Positions 9,165 through 17,788 of a DNA stretch of 64,000 bases are shown here, one piece after another (the first letter of the stretch is position 1; each line of letters opens with the position of its first letter). The notes under the pieces were generated by a model. The model did no database searches, was not told the origin of the DNA, and saw only the letters and a program-made list of their open reading frames with translations. The DNA is from Solicola gregarius (GTDB lineage Bacteria; Actinomycetota; Actinomycetes; Propionibacteriales; Nocardioidaceae). The stretch is from positions 1,488,001 to 1,552,000 of the forward strand of contig NZ_CP094970.1 of assembly GCF_025790165.1 (NCBI RefSeq). Direction: 5' to 3'. A program made the translations under genes and the position numbers.

Positions 9165-10118
9165 TCAGCGCAAGGACGCGCGTACGTGCAGGCCGACCTC
9201 GGGGTCGACCAGCACCTCTTGGGAGGCGGCGACATCGTCGGCGAGCAGGGTCGCATCGGTGGGTACGTTGCGCTTCACGACGCCGAGGGCGATCGGGCCG
9301 AGCTCGTAGTGCCGGGCCGTCGATCCGACGAAGCCGACCGTGCGCTCGTCGAGGGTGAGTGCGCTGCCGTGGACGGGCAGGCGCTCGGCGGAGCCGTCGA
9401 GGTAGAGCAGTGTCAGCCGTCGCGGCGGACGCCCGAGAGTGTGCACCCGGGCAACCGTCTCCTGGCCGCGGTAGCAGCCCTTGTCGAGATGGACGGCGCT
9501 CTCCCGCCCCGGGGTCGTGAGCCAGCCGAGCTCGTTCGGGATCGCTCGCTCGTCGGTGTCGAGCCCGAGCCGTGGTTGGCCGGAGGCGATCCGGCTCGCC
9601 TCCCATGCCCACACACCGACCGGGGCGCCGGCCTCGTCGGCGTACGCCTCCAGGCGATCGCGTTCGACCAGCTCGTACGTCAGCCCGGGCTTGCCGACGA
9701 CCGCCCAGTCGTCCGTCGCGTCGCCGACCTCGACGCGCATCATGAACCGCATCGAGTCGAGCCACTCGATCAACGCGGCGCCGCGCCCGGGTTCGGTGTG
9801 CGCCCAGAACGTCTCGCCGTCGTCGACGCCGGTGAACGCGTGCTCGACCCGGCCCTGCGGGCTGAGCAGCAGCGCCTGCACGGTGTGTCCGGGCTCGAGG
9901 TTCTCGAAGTGCTGCGTGGTGAGCGAGTGCAGCCAGCCGAGGCGGTCGGCGCCTGCGATGGTGAGCACGTCACGGTGCGAGAGGTCGACGAAGCCGTCGC
10001 CCGACTCGAACCGGCGCTGCTCCCTGGTGTTCGAGCCGTAGTGCGCCGCGACGCCTTCGTCGGGGGCATCGGCCCCGACGGCGCCGTCGAGCTTGAGCAA
10101 GGGGCTCGGACTGGTCAT
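9165..10118 (-). CDS. ygfZ: Folate-binding YgfZ/GcvT-like protein
   Basis: This 317-residue protein is related to aminomethyltransferase GcvT and to YgfZ/IBA57, which helps assemble or repair Fe-S clusters using tetrahydrofolate. The family signature KGCYRGQE is present in the last third, followed by HTLGRPPRRLTLL, and the N-terminal part contains RFESGDGFVDLSHRDVL. It is a cytoplasmic protein with no signal or membrane segment. The neighbours (nitrobindin-like protein, DsrE) also fit redox, heme or sulfur housekeeping. The assignment rests mainly on the KGCYRGQE motif and length. Confidence 0.88.
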   Translation of the reverse strand: MTSPSPLLKLDGAVGADAPDEGVAAHYGSNTREQRRFESGDGFVDLSHRDVLTIAGADRLGWLHSLTTQHFENLEPGHTVQALLLSPQGRVEHAFTGVDDGETFWAHTEPGRGAALIEWLDSMRFMMRVEVGDATDDWAVVGKPGLTYELVERDRLEAYADEAGAPVGVWAWEASRIASGQPRLGLDTDERAIPNELGWLTTPGRESAVHLDKGCYRGQETVARVHTLGRPPRRLTLLYLDGSAERLPVHGSALTLDERTVGFVGSTARHYELGPIALGVVKRNVPTDATLLADDVAASQEVLVDPEVGLHVRASLR

Positions 10119-10160
10119 GTGTTCAGTGTAGGAGCGGGTCGTACGCCCGCGCGGCGCGTC

Positions 10161-10655
10161 TCACGCGCGCTTCAGCTGACCCCAGGTGTGCGACTGCATC
10201 GGGTTGCCGTCGTAGGCCATGTCGTACGCGTACATCAGGTCGCCTTCGACGAGGCCGTACATCCGCTGCGCGCCGGTGTACTCGGTCGCGGTGTTCGTCC
10301 GTGCGACCAGGTCGGTGTTCATGGTGATGCGCGGCCCTTCGATGGTGCCGTACCAGACCTCCGCGTACCCGGTCGGATGCGCGAGGACCATCTCGACCTC
10401 GCCGTCGCCCGCCGGGCGCACGAACCCGGTCTCGATCGGCCCCGGCCCCGTACGCTCACCGTCGTCGTCGGTGAGCCAGGTGCGGCTGAAGTAGTGCAGG
10501 AACGCCCGGGTGTCGTGAGCGAACACGACGTCCTGTTCGAACGTGAACGGGTCGATCCCAGGGTACTCGCCGCGACCGTTGCCGTGCCACGGCCCGAGCA
10601 GCCAGGCGAACGCCACCAGGTCGGGATGGAGGTCTTCGGGGATTTCGAAAGCCAT
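10161..10655 (-). CDS. FABP/nitrobindin-like heme-binding protein
   Basis: This 164-residue protein matches the bacterial THAP4-like nitrobindin family (formerly DUF1794), small beta-barrels that bind ferric heme and handle NO or peroxynitrite. The GPWHGNGRGEYP segment near the N-terminus is the family GxWxGxG signature. The C-terminal strand contains MAYDGNPMQSHTWGQL; a His near the end is the usual heme ligand. No signal peptide is present. It is divergent from the DsrE gene and faces the same way as the YgfZ-like gene. Heme binding is known for the family, not shown here. Confidence 0.85.
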   Translation of the reverse strand: MAFEIPEDLHPDLVAFAWLLGPWHGNGRGEYPGIDPFTFEQDVVFAHDTRAFLHYFSRTWLTDDDGERTGPGPIETGFVRPAGDGEVEMVLAHPTGYAEVWYGTIEGPRITMNTDLVARTNTATEYTGAQRMYGLVEGDLMYAYDMAYDGNPMQSHTWGQLKRA

Positions 10656-10692
10656 AGTGAGTCAGCCTAGTGGCCCACGTAGCCTCTGCCGT

Positions 10693-11055
10693 ATGAGCCG
10701 ATCCCTCGTCATCAAGGTCACCGCGGGCGCCGACGCCGCCGAACGGTGCAACCAGGCGTTCACGGTCGCGGCCGCCGGAGTCGCGGCCGGGGCCGACGTC
10801 TCACTGTGGCTCACGGGTGAGTCGGCATGGTTCGCGCTGCCGGGTCGGGCCGCCGAGTTCGAGCTGCCGCACGCCGCTCCGCTGGGCGAACTGCTCGCCG
10901 GCGTACTCGCGGGCGGCCGAGTCACGCTGTGTACGCAGTGCGCGAAACGCCGCGACATCGGCCCGGACGACGTGCTCGACGGCGTACGCATCGCGGGCGC
11001 GCCGGCGTTCGTGGAGGAAGCTCTGCGCGAGGACGCCCAGGCGCTGGTCTACTGA
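10693..11055 (+). CDS. DsrE family protein
   Basis: This 120-residue protein is a small alpha/beta protein of the DsrE/DsrF/peroxiredoxin-like family, often linked to sulfur transfer. The start [23 protein letters not shown] and the middle [11 protein letters not shown] resemble the family core, and the single-domain length is typical. A Cys pair ([11 protein letters not shown], about residues 79-82) could be redox-active or a sulfur carrier. Translation starts 38 nt from the divergent nitrobindin-like gene, and a strong hairpin follows the stop. The specific partner is unknown. Confidence 0.78.
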   Translation: MSRSLVIKVTAGADAAERCNQAFTVAAAGVAAGADVSLWLTGESAWFALPGRAAEFELPHAAPLGELLAGVLAGGRVTLCTQCAKRRDIGPDDVLDGVRIAGAPAFVEEALREDAQALVY

Positions 11056-11056
11056 G

Positions 11057-11124
11057 CCCCGCTGGCCCGCACGTTTCAGCCCCGATCTCGGCAAATCTGG
11101 GGCTGAAACGTGCGGCTCACGGGG
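11057..11124. repeat. Intergenic long hairpin, dispersed repeat copy B / terminator candidate
   Basis: GCACGTTTCAGCCCC (11069-11083) pairs perfectly with GGGGCTGAAACGTGC (11099-11113) over 15 bp. Two more GC pairs lie outside, plus an outer CCCCG/CGGGG match. It begins one base after the DsrE stop and ends 19 nt before the dtd start, so it probably terminates the DsrE transcript. Its right flank CGTGCGGCTCACGGGG matches the 9137-9153 flank of copy A with one or two changes. Confidence 0.7.
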
Positions 11125-11143
11125 GCGGCGGCAGAATATGCGC

Positions 11144-11569
11144 ATGCGAGCCGTCGTACAGCGGGTGACCCGCGCCCGCGTGACCGTCGACGACGAGGTC
11201 GTCGGAGCCATCGACGGGCCGGGTCTGCTCGTGCTGCTCGGCGTCACGCACGACGACGGCCGGGCGCAGGTCGAGCGGCTCGCGGCCAAGGTCTGGAGCC
11301 TGCGCATCATGCGCGACGAGAAGTCGGCGTCGGATCTCGGCGCGCCGATCCTGGTCGTGAGCCAGTTCACGCTGTACGGCGATGCGCGTAAGGGACGACG
11401 GCCGACCTGGAACGCCGCGGCGCCGGGCGAGGTGTCCGAACCGCTGTACGAAGCGTTCTGTGAACAGCTCCGGTCGCTTGGCGCTAAGGTTGAATCGGGA
11501 ACTTTCGGGGCGATGATGGCCGTTGAACTCCTGAACGACGGACCAACGACACTGATCCTCGACGCATGA
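11144..11569 (+). CDS. dtd: D-aminoacyl-tRNA deacylase
   Basis: This 141-residue cytoplasmic editing enzyme hydrolyses D-aminoacyl-tRNA (and Gly-tRNA-Ala) so that D-amino acids do not enter translation. The start [15 protein letters not shown] is canonical. The catalytic SQFTLYGD motif is present, and the C-terminal NDGPTTLIL replaces the common NDGPVT form. An in-frame ATG six bases upstream (11138) is less likely, because a -10-like CAGAAT (11132-11137) with a 6-nt gap points to leaderless initiation at 11144. Its presence fits a genome that takes up D-amino-acid peptides, though dtd is widespread. Confidence 0.93.
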   Translation: MRAVVQRVTRARVTVDDEVVGAIDGPGLLVLLGVTHDDGRAQVERLAAKVWSLRIMRDEKSASDLGAPILVVSQFTLYGDARKGRRPTWNAAAPGEVSEPLYEAFCEQLRSLGAKVESGTFGAMMAVELLNDGPTTLILDA

Positions 11570-11682
11570 CCAATAACCGGGCTCGCGGTCGAGGCATTTG
11601 GTACGACCCGGCACAATGGTGTGCGGCCTACCGGTGGTAACGCGGACACCCGGCCCCATGTACATCGGATGAGCAGGAGCAC

Positions 11683-12765
11683 ATGAGCAGCCCACCCACG
11701 GCAGGGCCGGACACAGATCCGCCCACAGCTGCCGCGGATGCGCCTGCGGAGGGCCGGCATCGCGCGGAGAAGGCGCACGGCTGGATCAGGCGCCACAAGG
11801 TGATCACGTCGCTGATCCTGGTCGTGCTGATCCTCATCCTGGCGGTCGGCGGGTACGCCCTCTGGCTGAACCTCAAGCTCGGCAACATCGACCGCTTCGA
11901 CGGCCTCGACGCCGCCGGCAGACCCGACCCGGCGCCCGGTGAGGCCCAGAACATCCTGCTGCTCGGCGAGGACGGCGACGGCGACACCCAGCGCGCCGAC
12001 ACGATCATCCTGGCCCACATCACCGAGGACCGCGACAAGGCGTACCTCGTCTCGATCCCGCGCGACAGCTATGTGGAGATCTACGACGAGCACAACGAGC
12101 CGCAGGGCATGAACAAGATCAACGCCGCGTTCTCGTACTACAAGGAGGCGGGCGCCCAGGCGACCGTCGAGCAGCTCACCAACATTCGCGTCGACCACGT
12201 CGCGAAGATGAACTGGGAGGGCTTCAAGGACCTCTCGACGGCGCTCGACGGGGTACGGGTCTACATCCCCGAGACCGTCTACGACAGCTCACAGGACTAC
12301 ACCTGGGAGAAGGGCTGGAGGAACGTCGAGGGCAAGATCGCCCTGAAGTACGTGCGCACCCGCCATGGCCTCGACGACGGCGACTTCGGCCGCATCGCGC
12401 GCCAGCAGAACTTCATGCGCTCGCTGATGAACAAGCTGATCAACGAGGGCCTGACCAGTCCGACGAAACTGCCCGGTGTGCTCAACGCGATCACCAAGAA
12501 CCTCGACGTCGACGACAGCTGGTCGAACGGCGACATCCGCGACCTCGCGTTCAACATGCGTGGCCTCGACAGCGAGAACGTCGAGTTCCTCACCGCGCCG
12601 CTCGGCGGCTACGACGACACCGACGTCGGCAGCGTGGTGCTGCTGGACAAGCGCAAGTGCCACCAACTGTGGGGCGCCATCCGTGGCGACGGCAAGCTGA
12701 CGGTCGACGAGTACGCCGAGAAGCACAAGGACGACGCACTCGCCAACCCGAAGGACGTCGACTAG
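11683..12765 (+). CDS. LytR-CpsA-Psr (LCP) family cell-wall ligase
   Basis: This 360-residue protein is a membrane-anchored phosphotransferase of the family that attaches secondary wall polymers (arabinogalactan, teichoic acids) to peptidoglycan. A cytoplasmic, His/Arg-rich N-terminus precedes one membrane helix (about residues 42-65, VITSLILVVLILILAVGGYA). The extracellular LCP domain shows NILLLGEDGDGDTQRADTII, the SIPRDSYVEI segment with the conserved Arg-Asp, and NKINAAFSY. No LytR_C tail is visible. It stands alone between dtd and a convergent secreted-protein gene. Confidence 0.92.
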   Translation: MSSPPTAGPDTDPPTAAADAPAEGRHRAEKAHGWIRRHKVITSLILVVLILILAVGGYALWLNLKLGNIDRFDGLDAAGRPDPAPGEAQNILLLGEDGDGDTQRADTIILAHITEDRDKAYLVSIPRDSYVEIYDEHNEPQGMNKINAAFSYYKEAGAQATVEQLTNIRVDHVAKMNWEGFKDLSTALDGVRVYIPETVYDSSQDYTWEKGWRNVEGKIALKYVRTRHGLDDGDFGRIARQQNFMRSLMNKLINEGLTSPTKLPGVLNAITKNLDVDDSWSNGDIRDLAFNMRGLDSENVEFLTAPLGGYDDTDVGSVVLLDKRKCHQLWGAIRGDGKLTVDEYAEKHKDDALANPKDVD

Positions 12766-12786
12766 CCGGACGTCGCGCCGAGGGCG

Positions 12787-13401
12787 TCAGGCGGCCGAGA
12801 GGACGTCGATCGTGTCGACTCGGCGCTTGCCCTTCACCCGGTCGAGCCCCAGCTTGAGCGTGCCGAAGCAGCCCTTCCAGGCGCGAGAGGTTGCCGTCCC
12901 GGTGCCCGCACCGCCGAGGACCTTCTTCGCCTTGCCGTACGTCATGTCCGGGCGCAGCTTGCGCTTGACCGTCCGCTTCGAGATGCAGCCACGGGAGCCG
13001 GCATCGGTCTCATCGGCCGCTACTCGACCGCCGGCTCGTACCAGCGGTGCCTCGACCTGGTAGACGCGCAGCTTGCCCTTGCGCTTCTGTACGTACGCCG
13101 ACAGGTCGATCTTGCTGCGACAGACGTCCCACACCCGGTAGGTACCGGCCCAGTACGTGCCCTTCATGCCGACCAGGTGGTTGAGGCGCTTGTACGAGAC
13201 GAACACCCGAGCCCGGCGGACCTGCTTCTTCCCCAGGCACGTGCGCGCCTGGTCGTCGACCGAGCGCGCTTCGGCGGAGGCCGAAAAGCCCGGCAGCTGG
13301 GCATGCGACGATCCTTCGCCGTCCGGCGCCGAGGCGTACGCCCCGGTTGCGGTCATCACCAGTCCGGTCGCCACTCCGACGACAGTGACGGTCCTACGCA
13401 T
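12787..13401 (-). CDS. Hypothetical secreted basic protein
   Basis: This 204-residue protein starts at the ATG at 13401, which has a GGGAGA site and gives a signal peptide (MRRTVTVVGVATGLVMTATG, cleavage near AYA-SA). The mature part is rich in Lys and Arg and contains five Cys (for instance CLGKKQ, DVCRSK, RGCISK, KGCFG), probably forming disulfides. The C-terminal stretch DMTYGKAKKVLGGAGTGT resembles the start of SmpA/OmlA- or PASTA-like folds seen in small secreted actinobacterial proteins, but I do not recognise a named family. It is convergent with the LCP gene (21 nt apart). Confidence 0.75.
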   Translation of the reverse strand: MRRTVTVVGVATGLVMTATGAYASAPDGEGSSHAQLPGFSASAEARSVDDQARTCLGKKQVRRARVFVSYKRLNHLVGMKGTYWAGTYRVWDVCRSKIDLSAYVQKRKGKLRVYQVEAPLVRAGGRVAADETDAGSRGCISKRTVKRKLRPDMTYGKAKKVLGGAGTGTATSRAWKGCFGTLKLGLDRVKGKRRVDTIDVLSAA

Positions 13402-13536
13402 GGAATCTCCCTCACTCTGCGGTTGTCGGCGGCCAAGCGGCGCCGCTCGACGGCCCAGTATGCCTGCGAGGGGTTCAGTCACGCAGAACGCCCGCCGGCC
13501 TCGCACCTGGCGAGACCGGCGGGCGTACGTGGTGGC

Positions 13537-13833
13537 TCAGACCGTGACGGTGACCTCGGCGACGTCACCCTGCTGCGCGACCACCGACCGGTCGACCGGG
13601 TCGACGCGCGGCGCGAGCGTACGCAGCGTCCACTCGCCGGGCGCGGCGAAGAACCGGAACTGGCCGGTTGCGGAGGTCGGCACCTCCGCGGTGAACTCAC
13701 CGCTGGCGTCGAGCAGCCGGACGTACGCGTTGCTCACCGGCTCGTCGCCGGAGACGACGATGCCCTGGATCACGCTCTGCTTGCTCAGGTCGATGCCCTC
13801 GAGCGAGGGTCCGCCCTGCGTTGCTCCGCACAT
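13537..13833 (-). CDS. DUF1416 protein (SseC-like)
   Basis: This 98-residue small beta-sandwich protein of the DUF1416 family begins MCGATQGGPSLEGIDLSKQ. Its carboxypeptidase-regulatory-like core is IQGIVVSGDEPVSNAYVRL. In mycobacteria the orthologue SseC (Rv0814c) sits directly after the thiosulfate sulfurtransferase CysA2, and the same arrangement holds here with an 11-nt gap. A role in sulfur metabolism is inferred only from this conserved partnership. The ATG at 13833 follows a GGAGCAGC site. Confidence 0.88.
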   Translation of the reverse strand: MCGATQGGPSLEGIDLSKQSVIQGIVVSGDEPVSNAYVRLLDASGEFTAEVPTSATGQFRFFAAPGEWTLRTLAPRVDPVDRSVVAQQGDVAEVTVTV

Positions 13834-13844
13834 CTGGCTGCTCC

Positions 13845-14693
<849 letters not shown>

Positions 14694-14837
14694 GGGTTTC
14701 CTCCAAGATTTCTCGCCCGCTCCTGGGGCATGTCGATTGAGGTTGAATCGTCGCCACCGCATCGGCCCGCGTACGCGGACAGGCTGATCGAGCGGGGCAG
14801 GTGGCCGATCACGGCCGGGAAGACAGGCGTGGCCTGC

Positions 14838-14918
14838 TCAGTGCATTCGACACAGCGCCGAGCGCACGCGGCAGTGATCTACCGCGCGGCGCTTGGTGAG
14901 CAGCGTCGTATAAGGCAT
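14838..14918 (-). CDS. Putative sulfur-metabolism leader peptide (26 aa)
   Basis: The short ORF encodes MPYTTLLTKRRAVDHC, then RVRSALCRMH. Its middle, LLTKRRAVDHCRVRSALCR, fits the pattern I recall for actinobacterial leader peptides in front of sulfur-assimilation genes (RR-VDLCR--SALCR). It contains two Cys codons. Its ATG lies 6 nt after a TATGGT -10 element, so the transcript is probably leaderless. The stop is 144 nt before the sulfurtransferase start. Ribosome stalling at Cys codons could control downstream expression. Coding status rests on motif similarity plus promoter spacing. Confidence 0.75.
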   Translation of the reverse strand: MPYTTLLTKRRAVDHCRVRSALCRMH

Positions 14919-14924
14919 GCGCCC

Positions 14925-14930
14925 ACCATA
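14925..14930 (-). promoter_or_regulatory. -10 element for the sulfur leader/sulfurtransferase transcript
   Basis: TATGGT on the minus strand ends 6 nt before the ATG of the leader ORF, the spacing expected if transcription starts at that A. No convincing -35 hexamer is seen. Confidence 0.5.
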
Positions 14931-15001
14931 CGTTCCGGTCGCGGGCACCCCGAGGGGGGTCTCATATCGCGGACGCGCGTCTCTCATGTTGGCATCGCTG
15001 C

Positions 15002-15094
15002 ACCTTTACCATGTAAACATGGTAAAGGTTCGCTGTGCACGGCAAATTCGCCATGCAAGGCGTACGTTTACCATGTTTACATGGTAAACGTACG
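15002..15094. repeat. Paired inverted palindromes, TACCAWG family, locus 1
   Basis: The first hairpin has ACCTTTACCATG (15002-15013), loop TAAA, and CATGGTAAAGGT (15018-15029). The second has CGTACGTTTACCATG (15061-15075), loop TTTA, and CATGGTAAACGTACG (15080-15094). Both are perfect. The core 18-mers (15007-15024, 15069-15086) are reverse complements of each other. They lie about 27 nt past the stop of the membrane protein gene at 15121. A terminator or REP-like role is possible. Confidence 0.8.
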
Positions 15095-15120
15095 TCGGAG
15101 CGGTACGCCGCACGTCGCGC

Positions 15121-15906
15121 TCACAGCACGTAGAACTGGCCGACCAGATACACCAACGGCCCGGCGAGCGCGAGCGGGAGTACCCCCTCGAAGCCGAGCC
15201 GGCGCGCGGACTCGGGTGCCCAGCCGGCCGCGGCGAGCCGCCCCACGACCACCGTCAGCGCGGCCGTGACGCCCAGCGCCGCCCCGAAGCCGGTACTCAC
15301 GCCGTCGTCGACGGCGTACCCGAACGCGCCACCGGCGACCCCACCGATCGCAACCGCAACGATGCCGAGCAACGTACGCGGGCCCGGCACCGTCCAGAGC
15401 ACCGATGCCGCGGCCGCGCCGGCGGCACCGCTCGCGACGATCGCGTCGCCGTCCGCGAGCTCCGGGATGGTCACCCACATCGACATGCAGATCGCGAGCA
15501 CGGCCGACGCCGTGGCGTACGACACCGAGGCGACGAGCAGCTCGCGGCCGTCCCGACGGGTCATCTGCATGAACAGCGCCAGCAGCACCGCAACGGCGAC
15601 TCCCGGCCCGAGCCCGAGCTGGAAACCTGCGGTCGCGGTCGACTCCTCGACGGCGGTCGTACCGTCGGCGCCCACGAGAGTCTCGGGCCGCAACATCAGC
15701 CCGGTGGCGACCAATGAGCCCGCCACGACAGGCACCATCGGCCTCGCCGCCACGACCCCGCCACGCCGGTCGGTCGGCGCCGGCAGTGTCGACATCAGCA
15801 GCTGTCCGAGTACGACGGCGGCGCCCACCGCGTACACCGATGTGTAGCCCGTGAGCGCGAGGAGCCCACAGAGCACAACGGTCAGAACGCCAGGCCAGAT
15901 CCGCAC
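15121..15906 (-). CDS. Multi-pass membrane protein of unknown function
   Basis: This 261-residue protein has about eight hydrophobic segments from residue 5 to the C-terminus (VLTVVLCGLLALTGY, AVGAAVVLGQLLM, VAVAVLLALFMQM, LLGIVAVAIGGVAGGAFGYA and others). I recognise no family signature. It lies between the sulfurtransferase leader region and the MoaD/ThiS-like gene. M. tuberculosis has thiX and a conserved exported protein (Rv0817c) at the matching place, so it may be a divergent counterpart, but similarity is not obvious by eye. Start ATG at 15906. Confidence 0.8.
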   Translation of the reverse strand: MRIWPGVLTVVLCGLLALTGYTSVYAVGAAVVLGQLLMSTLPAPTDRRGGVVAARPMVPVVAGSLVATGLMLRPETLVGADGTTAVEESTATAGFQLGLGPGVAVAVLLALFMQMTRRDGRELLVASVSYATASAVLAICMSMWVTIPELADGDAIVASGAAGAAAASVLWTVPGPRTLLGIVAVAIGGVAGGAFGYAVDDGVSTGFGAALGVTAALTVVVGRLAAAGWAPESARRLGFEGVLPLALAGPLVYLVGQFYVL

Positions 15907-15926
15907 ACCTCAGATGGTGCCAGACA

Positions 15927-16205
15927 TCAGCCGCCCGCGAACGGCGGCAGCAGCTCGACAGAGGATCCCGCCGGTACGTCGACCGTGGCCGGATCCGAGG
16001 TTGTGACCGGCGTGTCACCGATCAGCACGGAGCACATCGCCATCACGTCGGCGAGCCGCGTGTTGCCCGGATGCGCGGCTCGTACGGCCGCGAGGACCTC
16101 GGCAAGCGTGCCCGCGGCGACCTGCTGCGACTCCTGTCCCGCCGCGGCACGCGCCGCCGCCCAGAATCGCACCGTCACGTCCCCGGCTCCGCTGCTGTCA
16201 GTCAC
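15927..16205 (-). CDS. MoaD/ThiS-family sulfur carrier protein
   Basis: This 92-residue ubiquitin-like protein starts [15 protein letters not shown] and ends in ELLPPFAGG. The terminal Gly-Gly is the site of thiocarboxylate formation. Such carriers supply sulfur for molybdopterin, thiamin or cysteine synthesis. The GTG at 16205 gives the normal length; the longer open frame upstream has an unlikely composition. It lies among sulfurtransferase and mycothiol genes, which fits a sulfur-carrier role. A molybdoenzyme (BisC-like) is encoded elsewhere in the window, but no moa genes are here. Confidence 0.85.
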   Translation of the reverse strand: MTDSSGAGDVTVRFWAAARAAAGQESQQVAAGTLAEVLAAVRAAHPGNTRLADVMAMCSVLIGDTPVTTSDPATVDVPAGSSVELLPPFAGG

Positions 16206-16211
16206 ATGGCT

Positions 16212-16258
16212 TATTCTGGGGCATGCAATGAGGCCCGGGCGAGCAGCCCTGGGCCTTT
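16212..16258 (+). promoter_or_regulatory. Promoter, two-codon ORF and hairpin upstream of the GlnR-like gene
   Basis: A -10-like TATTCT (16212-16217) is followed after 5 nt by ATG CAA TGA (16223-16231), a Met-Gln mini-ORF. Then comes a hairpin with AGGCCCGGG (16231-16239) pairing with CCCTGGGCCT near 16248-16257 (one G-T pair), and then TTTCATGCTTT. It sits in the untranslated leader of the GlnR-like regulator. An attenuator or terminator role is speculative. Confidence 0.4.
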
Positions 16259-16279
16259 CATGCTTTCTGGAGGCCTGTC

Positions 16280-17005
16280 GTGTCGACCCTGCTCCTACTG
16301 ACGAACAGTCATGAGTCGTCCGTGGAGGTGTTACCCGCGCTGGCCCTGCTTCCGCACACGGTGAAGATCCTGCCACCCGATCCGGGCGTGCTCGTCGATG
16401 CTCCACCGGTCGACGCAGTGATCATCGACGGCCGTCAAGACCTAGCGCACGTACGCGCCCTGACCCGCATGCTTCGAACGACCGGCTCCGACTCCCCGCT
16501 GATCCTCGCCGTCACCGAGGGCGGGCTCGCCGTCGTCGCCGCCGACTGGGGCATGGACGACTTCATCCTCACCACCGCCGGCCCCGCCGAGCTGGAAGCG
16601 CGGCTGCGCGTCGGCACCGGTCGCATCGAGGAGGAGCAGGACGATCCGGAGTCGCACCTGATCAAGTCCGGCGGCGTCGTCGTCGACGACGTCACGTACA
16701 CCGCGAAGCTCGACGGCCGGGTGCTCGACCTGACCTTCAAGGAGTTCGAGCTGCTCAAGTACCTCGCCCAGCATCCCGGCCGGGTCTTCAGCCGCGAGCA
16801 GCTGCTGCAGGAGGTGTGGGGGTACGACTACTTCGGCGGTTCACGAACGGTCGACGTGCACGTACGACGGCTGCGCTCCAAGCTCGGCGCCGATAAGGAG
16901 TCACTGATCGGCACCGTACGCAACGTCGGTTACCGCTTCGTCGTGCCGACGAACGATTCCAAACGCAAGAAGGCCGCCGAGGGCGCCTCGACGACATCGC
17001 GCTGA
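16280..17005 (+). CDS. OmpR-type orphan response regulator, GlnR-like
   Basis: This 241-residue protein has an N-terminal receiver-like domain and a winged-helix DNA-binding domain from about residue 125 ([20 protein letters not shown], then [20 protein letters not shown] and VRNVGYRF). The receiver domain looks atypical, with poor conservation of the acidic pocket, as in actinobacterial GlnR. No kinase gene is adjacent. The position upstream of mshD matches M. tuberculosis Rv0818 (GlnR). GTG start with a GGAGG site. Control of nitrogen genes is known for GlnR and inferred here. Confidence 0.85.
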   Translation: MSTLLLLTNSHESSVEVLPALALLPHTVKILPPDPGVLVDAPPVDAVIIDGRQDLAHVRALTRMLRTTGSDSPLILAVTEGGLAVVAADWGMDDFILTTAGPAELEARLRVGTGRIEEEQDDPESHLIKSGGVVVDDVTYTAKLDGRVLDLTFKEFELLKYLAQHPGRVFSREQLLQEVWGYDYFGGSRTVDVHVRRLRSKLGADKESLIGTVRNVGYRFVVPTNDSKRKKAAEGASTTSR

Positions 17006-17030
17006 CGGCGGTGCGGCGTACGGTGCGCTC

Positions 17031-17756
17031 GTGACCGTCGACCAGACCGCCCTCGACATCGTTGTCGCACTCGAGGCGCGCGCCGATCCCGCACGAGCGG
17101 AGCGCGAGGCCGCGTACCTGAAGAGCTCGCTGCGACACCTCGGCGTACGCGTGCCGGAGATCCGCTCGATCACCCGCCGCACCATGCGCGAACACGCCGT
17201 CACCACCCGCACCGAGGTGGTCGCGCTCGCCGAGGAGCTGTGGGCCGAGCCCGTGCACGAGCGGCGGATGGCCGCGGTCGAGGCCCTGCGGTTCCGGGTC
17301 GGTACGCTCACGGTCGACGACCTGACGGCGATCGAGCGGATGCTCCGCGAAGCGAAGACCTGGGCACTGGTGGACTTCCTGTCGTCCGACATCGCCGGCG
17401 TGATCGTCGTCGCCTACCCCGACGCCGGCACGATACTCAACCGCTGGGCCGCCGACGACGACTTCTGGATCCGCCGCTCCGCGCTCCTCTCGTTGCTCGT
17501 ACCCCTGCGCAACGGCGACGGCGACTGGCCGCGCTTCTCCGGGTACGCCGACGCGATGCTGGACGAGCGGGAGTTCTTCATCCGCAAGGCGATCGGCTGG
17601 GTCTTGCGCGACACGGCGAAGAAGCGTCCCGATCTGGTCGAGGCCTGGCTGCGGGAACGTCCTGGCCGGGTGCCGGTGCTGGCCGTACGCGAGGCGGTCA
17701 AGCCGCTGCCGGAGCGGACGCGTACCGAACTCATCGCCGCGGCCCTCCGCCGCTGA
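17031..17756 (+). CDS. DNA alkylation repair protein (AlkD-like)
   Basis: This 241-residue all-helical protein is of the AlkD/AlkC HEAT-like repeat family, whose members excise positively charged alkylated bases. Typical pieces are AYLKSSLRHLGVRVPEIRSI near the N-terminus, AKTWALVDFLSSDIAG, DDDFWIRRSALLSLL and FFIRKAIGWVLRDTAKKRPD. It starts with GTG, 25 nt after the GlnR-like gene, and precedes mshD in the same direction. The glycosylase function is assumed from the family. Confidence 0.9.
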   Translation: MTVDQTALDIVVALEARADPARAEREAAYLKSSLRHLGVRVPEIRSITRRTMREHAVTTRTEVVALAEELWAEPVHERRMAAVEALRFRVGTLTVDDLTAIERMLREAKTWALVDFLSSDIAGVIVVAYPDAGTILNRWAADDDFWIRRSALLSLLVPLRNGDGDWPRFSGYADAMLDEREFFIRKAIGWVLRDTAKKRPDLVEAWLRERPGRVPVLAVREAVKPLPERTRTELIAAALRR

Positions 17757-17788
17757 CCCGGCTTCGTGGGGCTCGGTACGTTGGGGCG

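Larger units (their letters stand above)
14694..15120. other. Long intergenic region upstream of the sulfurtransferase
   Basis: This 427-nt stretch separates the sulfurtransferase start from the stop of the membrane protein gene, both minus. It holds, right to left, the paired palindromes at 15002-15094, a -10-like box (14925-14930), a 26-codon leader ORF (14838-14918), and a 144-nt stretch with small hairpins such as CAGGC/GCCTG just after the leader stop. No other coding capacity is credible. Confidence 0.7.
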
